From assembly GCA_946622835.1 (NCBI GenBank), contig CAMOQI010000035.1, positions 1-7,415 on the forward strand: a stretch of 7,415 nt of DNA, given 5' to 3'. Position numbers and translations under genes: made by a program. Below are positions 5,987-7,415 of this stretch, in pieces; position 1 is the stretch's first letter; every line of letters starts with the position of its first letter. The notes under the pieces are model-generated. The model made no database searches. It saw only the letters and a list, made by a program, of their open reading frames with translations, and was not told the DNA's origin. Origin of the DNA: an uncultured Candidatus Melainabacteria bacterium. GTDB lineage: Bacteria; Cyanobacteriota; Vampirovibrionia; Gastranaerophilales; Gastranaerophilaceae.

Positions 5987-6358
5987 ATGTATATATACGT
6001 AGAAAACAATAAAATAAACGGTTGTGGTGAATTTCCAAACCAAAAAGAAGACTGTTCAAATATTGAAGTCTCAAAAGAAATTTATGACAAGTTTCTTGAA
6101 GATACCACTTATTTCATTTTTAAAGACGGTAAAATCATTGAAAACTCGCAATATGCACGATTAAAAGAAGAAGAAGAAATCAAGCGCCAAATTGAAGAAA
6201 TTAATGAAAAGCTTGCTCTTCTTGATACAAAGCGCATTCGCGCGGTTTGTGAAGATGAAATAAGAAATGAAAAAACAGGCGAAACATGGTTAGAATTTTA
6301 TAATTCTCAAATATACGATTTAAGAACTCTATTAAAAAGCTTGGAAGCTAAATTATAA
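5987..6358 (+). CDS. Probable tail-fibre assembly chaperone
   Basis: This 123-residue protein starts 2 bp after the fibre stop; AGG at 5979-5981 overlaps the fibre's end, so the two are translationally coupled. The N-terminal part (1 to about 52) has the small beta pattern MYIYVENNKI, then IEVSKEIYDKF and YFIFKDGKIIEN, often seen at the start of phage fibre-chaperone or XkdW-like proteins. A charged helix (about 55-80, KEEEEIKRQIEEINEKLALLD) follows. The C-terminus has the motif LDTKRIRAVCEDEI...GETWLEFYNSQIYDLRTLLKSL (about 79-119, not all residues shown), close to the 'R.IRA...ETWL..YN.QI..LR' tail of tail-fibre assembly proteins. In such families the protein helps the adjacent fibre fold and trimerise. 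It is the last gene before a strong terminator. The assignment depends on motif and order, not on a search. Confidence 0.65.
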   Translation: MYIYVENNKINGCGEFPNQKEDCSNIEVSKEIYDKFLEDTTYFIFKDGKIIENSQYARLKEEEEIKRQIEEINEKLALLDTKRIRAVCEDEIRNEKTGETWLEFYNSQIYDLRTLLKSLEAKL

Positions 6359-6365
6359 AGAGTTT

Positions 6366-6392
6366 GGGCGCCGCTTTTAAAAAGCGGCGCCC
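6366..6392 (+). terminator. GC-rich hairpin terminator closing the fibre cassette
   Basis: GGGCGCCGC (6366-6374) and GCGGCGCCC (6384-6392) form a 9-bp all-GC stem, extended by T/A pairs inward. The following TATTTC is only a weak T-tract. It is by far the most GC-rich spot in the window. Confidence 0.82.
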
Positions 6393-6409
6393 TATTTCAA
6401 TATTACATA

Positions 6410-6417
6410 CCCCCCCC
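6410..6417 (+). repeat. C8 homopolymer tract upstream of cysE
   Basis: Eight consecutive C residues stand in otherwise AT-rich intergenic DNA, about 50 bp before the expected cysE transcript start. Such tracts can change length by slippage. Confidence 0.9.
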
Positions 6418-6426
6418 AAGTTATTA

Positions 6427-6453
6427 TTGTTTTTTTATTATTTTTAATATAAT
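6427..6453 (+). promoter_or_regulatory. Probable cysE promoter
   Basis: A perfect TATAAT at 6448-6453 lies 17 bp before the cysE ATG. The -35 is poor (best TTGTTT at 6427-6432, 15-bp spacer). Transcription would start near 6460, giving a leader of about 11 nt that begins at the AGAGG ribosome-binding site (6461-6465). No T-box or riboswitch fits in so short a leader. Confidence 0.55.
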
Positions 6454-6470
6454 TTTAGTTAGAGGTAATT

Positions 6471-7112
6471 ATGTTCACCACAATAAAACGAGGCATATCA
6501 AAAGTTAAGGAAGATATAAAAGTCATTTATGACAACGATCCGGCGGCAAAAAATTTAGCTGAAGTAATACTTTGTTATCCGGGATTACACGCTTTAATCG
6601 CATACAGACTTGCTCATAAGTTGTTTAAATGGCGAATTGCGCTTTTGCCAAGATTAATTTCATATTTCACAAGAATTATTACCGGAATTGAAATTCATCC
6701 GGGGGCTGAAATAGGCAGACGCTTTTTTATTGACCATGGAGAAGGTGTTGTTATAGGAGAAACCACATTAATAGGGGACGATGTTCTTATATACCAGCAA
6801 GTAACTTTAGGCGGAACAGGAAAAGAAACGGGCAAAAGGCATCCTACTGTCGGAAATAAGGTTGTTATAGGGGCTGGCGCAAAGGTTTTAGGTAATATTA
6901 CAATAGGTGATAATGTCAGAATCGGTGCAGGTTCTGTTGTTGTGGATAATGTCCCGCCAAATTCAACGGTTGTCGGAATCCCCGGCAGGATTACCCACAG
7001 AACACTTATTGATGATAACGGAAATCTAATGCACAACAGAATCCCCGATCCTATCAGTTGTGAATTAAACAGATTAAAGGCGGAAATTGAAATCCTTAAA
7101 GAAAACAGATAA
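6471..7112 (+). CDS. cysE: Serine O-acetyltransferase
   Basis: The enzyme makes O-acetyl-L-serine from L-serine and acetyl-CoA, the committed step of cysteine synthesis in the cytoplasm. The 213-residue length is the short (EpsC/Gram-positive/cyanobacterial) form without the long E. coli N-terminus. The N-terminal helical domain includes YDNDPAAKN (20-28) and YPGLHALIAYRLAHKL (36-51). From about 72 a left-handed beta-helix of hexapeptide repeats runs to about 170. Catalytic residues are visible: Asp88-His89 in FIDHGEG, and Arg123-His124 in KRHPTVG. The Glu74 in GIEIHP occupies the place of the E. coli dyad Asp143, a swap common in short-form CysE. YQQVTLGGTG (108-117) is the hallmark motif. 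It stands alone without cysK. AGAGG at 6461-6465 supports the start. Confidence 0.97.
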   Translation: MFTTIKRGISKVKEDIKVIYDNDPAAKNLAEVILCYPGLHALIAYRLAHKLFKWRIALLPRLISYFTRIITGIEIHPGAEIGRRFFIDHGEGVVIGETTLIGDDVLIYQQVTLGGTGKETGKRHPTVGNKVVIGAGAKVLGNITIGDNVRIGAGSVVVDNVPPNSTVVGIPGRITHRTLIDDNGNLMHNRIPDPISCELNRLKAEIEILKENR

Positions 7113-7116
7113 AATA

Positions 7117-7415
7117 TTAAACATTTTTACTAAATAACTGTTTTATAGCTTTCACACCATAGCCTATTGTTTGTCCTATTACTGTACCAAGCATTAAAGA
7201 ATTAGTAAAATTACAGCCATAAGCAGGATAACCAAAACCCCATGCCGAAAAATTCATTCCAAAACCGTATGTCGGATATCCAAAATTGAATAACGGCAAA
7301 CCAAATCCGCTGCTATTACCCTGATATGCGCCCAAGCTTGCTTTTTGCCAAGCATTATAGGCATACGCATCGTTGATTTTGACTCTGCCAAAACCGGACG
7401 GTAATTGATATCTGG
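7117..7415 (-). CDS. Gly/aromatic-rich protein, C-terminal part (start off the right edge)
   Basis: The frame is open from the right edge to a TAA at 7117-7119, giving 99 codons less one broken codon. A TTG at 7333-7335 could be read as a start, but the frame continues upstream without a stop (RYQLPSGFGRVKINDAYAYNAW), so it is more likely internal. The middle is rich in Gly, Tyr, Phe and Pro, with repeats such as FGYPTYGFG and FGYPAYG. The C-terminus has a glycine-zipper-like hydrophobic helix (LGTVIGQTIGYGVKAI) and a basic end. It might be a surface or envelope-associated low-complexity protein; I do not recognise a family. It converges on cysE with 4 bp between stops and no terminator. Confidence 0.7.
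   Translation of the reverse strand, partial: RYQLPSGFGRVKINDAYAYNAWQKASLGAYQGNSSGFGLPLFNFGYPTYGFGMNFSAWGFGYPAYGCNFTNSLMLGTVIGQTIGYGVKAIKQLFSKNV

Noticed and set aside
6393..6470. Possible riboswitch or T-box leader for cysE
   Set aside because: The predicted leader is only about 11 nt; the hairpin at 6366-6392 lies before the promoter and closes the previous unit.

Overview
This is an AT-rich chromosomal window that looks like an uncultured gut relative of the Cyanobacteria, most likely Vampirovibrionia/Melainabacteria (Gastranaerophilales type). That placement is inference. It rests on an N-terminal domain resembling the cyanobacterial DUF1822 family, a small membrane protein with a 'VHFKG' N-terminus of a kind I associate with this group, a short cyanobacterial/Gram-positive-type CysE, and evidence of an outer envelope (a TonB-like C-terminal domain). 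No rRNA, tRNA, CRISPR array, insertion sequence or integrase is visible.

Left half (1-4739, minus strand). Three genes read leftward as a probable operon. First is a 980-residue trans-envelope protein with a DUF1822-like N-terminus, an Ala/Gly-rich patch, a very long acidic linker containing a fresh 84-bp tandem duplication, one membrane helix and a TonB-like C-terminal domain. Next is a 186-residue sigma-70-family factor, 36 bp downstream. Last is an ATPase with three zinc-ribbon pairs at its N-terminus, 9 bp further on, which runs off the left edge. A strong extended -10 lies in the 36-bp gap, so the sigma factor may also be transcribed alone. A membrane-spanning protein, a sigma factor and a STAND-like ATPase side by side suggest an envelope-to-transcription signalling module. 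No classical anti-sigma factor is visible. This is the most interesting system in the window.

Centre (4740-5363). A 166-bp divergent intergenic region holds a perfect 21-bp palindrome and a second site with the same TTGT-N-ACAA core. It separates the big gene from a rightward 131-residue single-helix protein, which ends at a clear rho-independent terminator.

Right of centre (5365-6392). A near-consensus promoter with an inverted repeat in its spacer drives a two-gene phage-like cassette: a tail-fibre/receptor-binding protein and a probable tail-fibre assembly chaperone. A GC-rich hairpin terminator closes it. There are no capsid, tail-tube or lysis genes nearby, so this is an orphan adhesin cassette.

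Right end (6393-7415). A promoter region with a C8 tract precedes cysE (serine O-acetyltransferase, cysteine biosynthesis). It converges, with only 4 bp between stop codons, on a Gly/aromatic-rich protein that is cut by the right edge.
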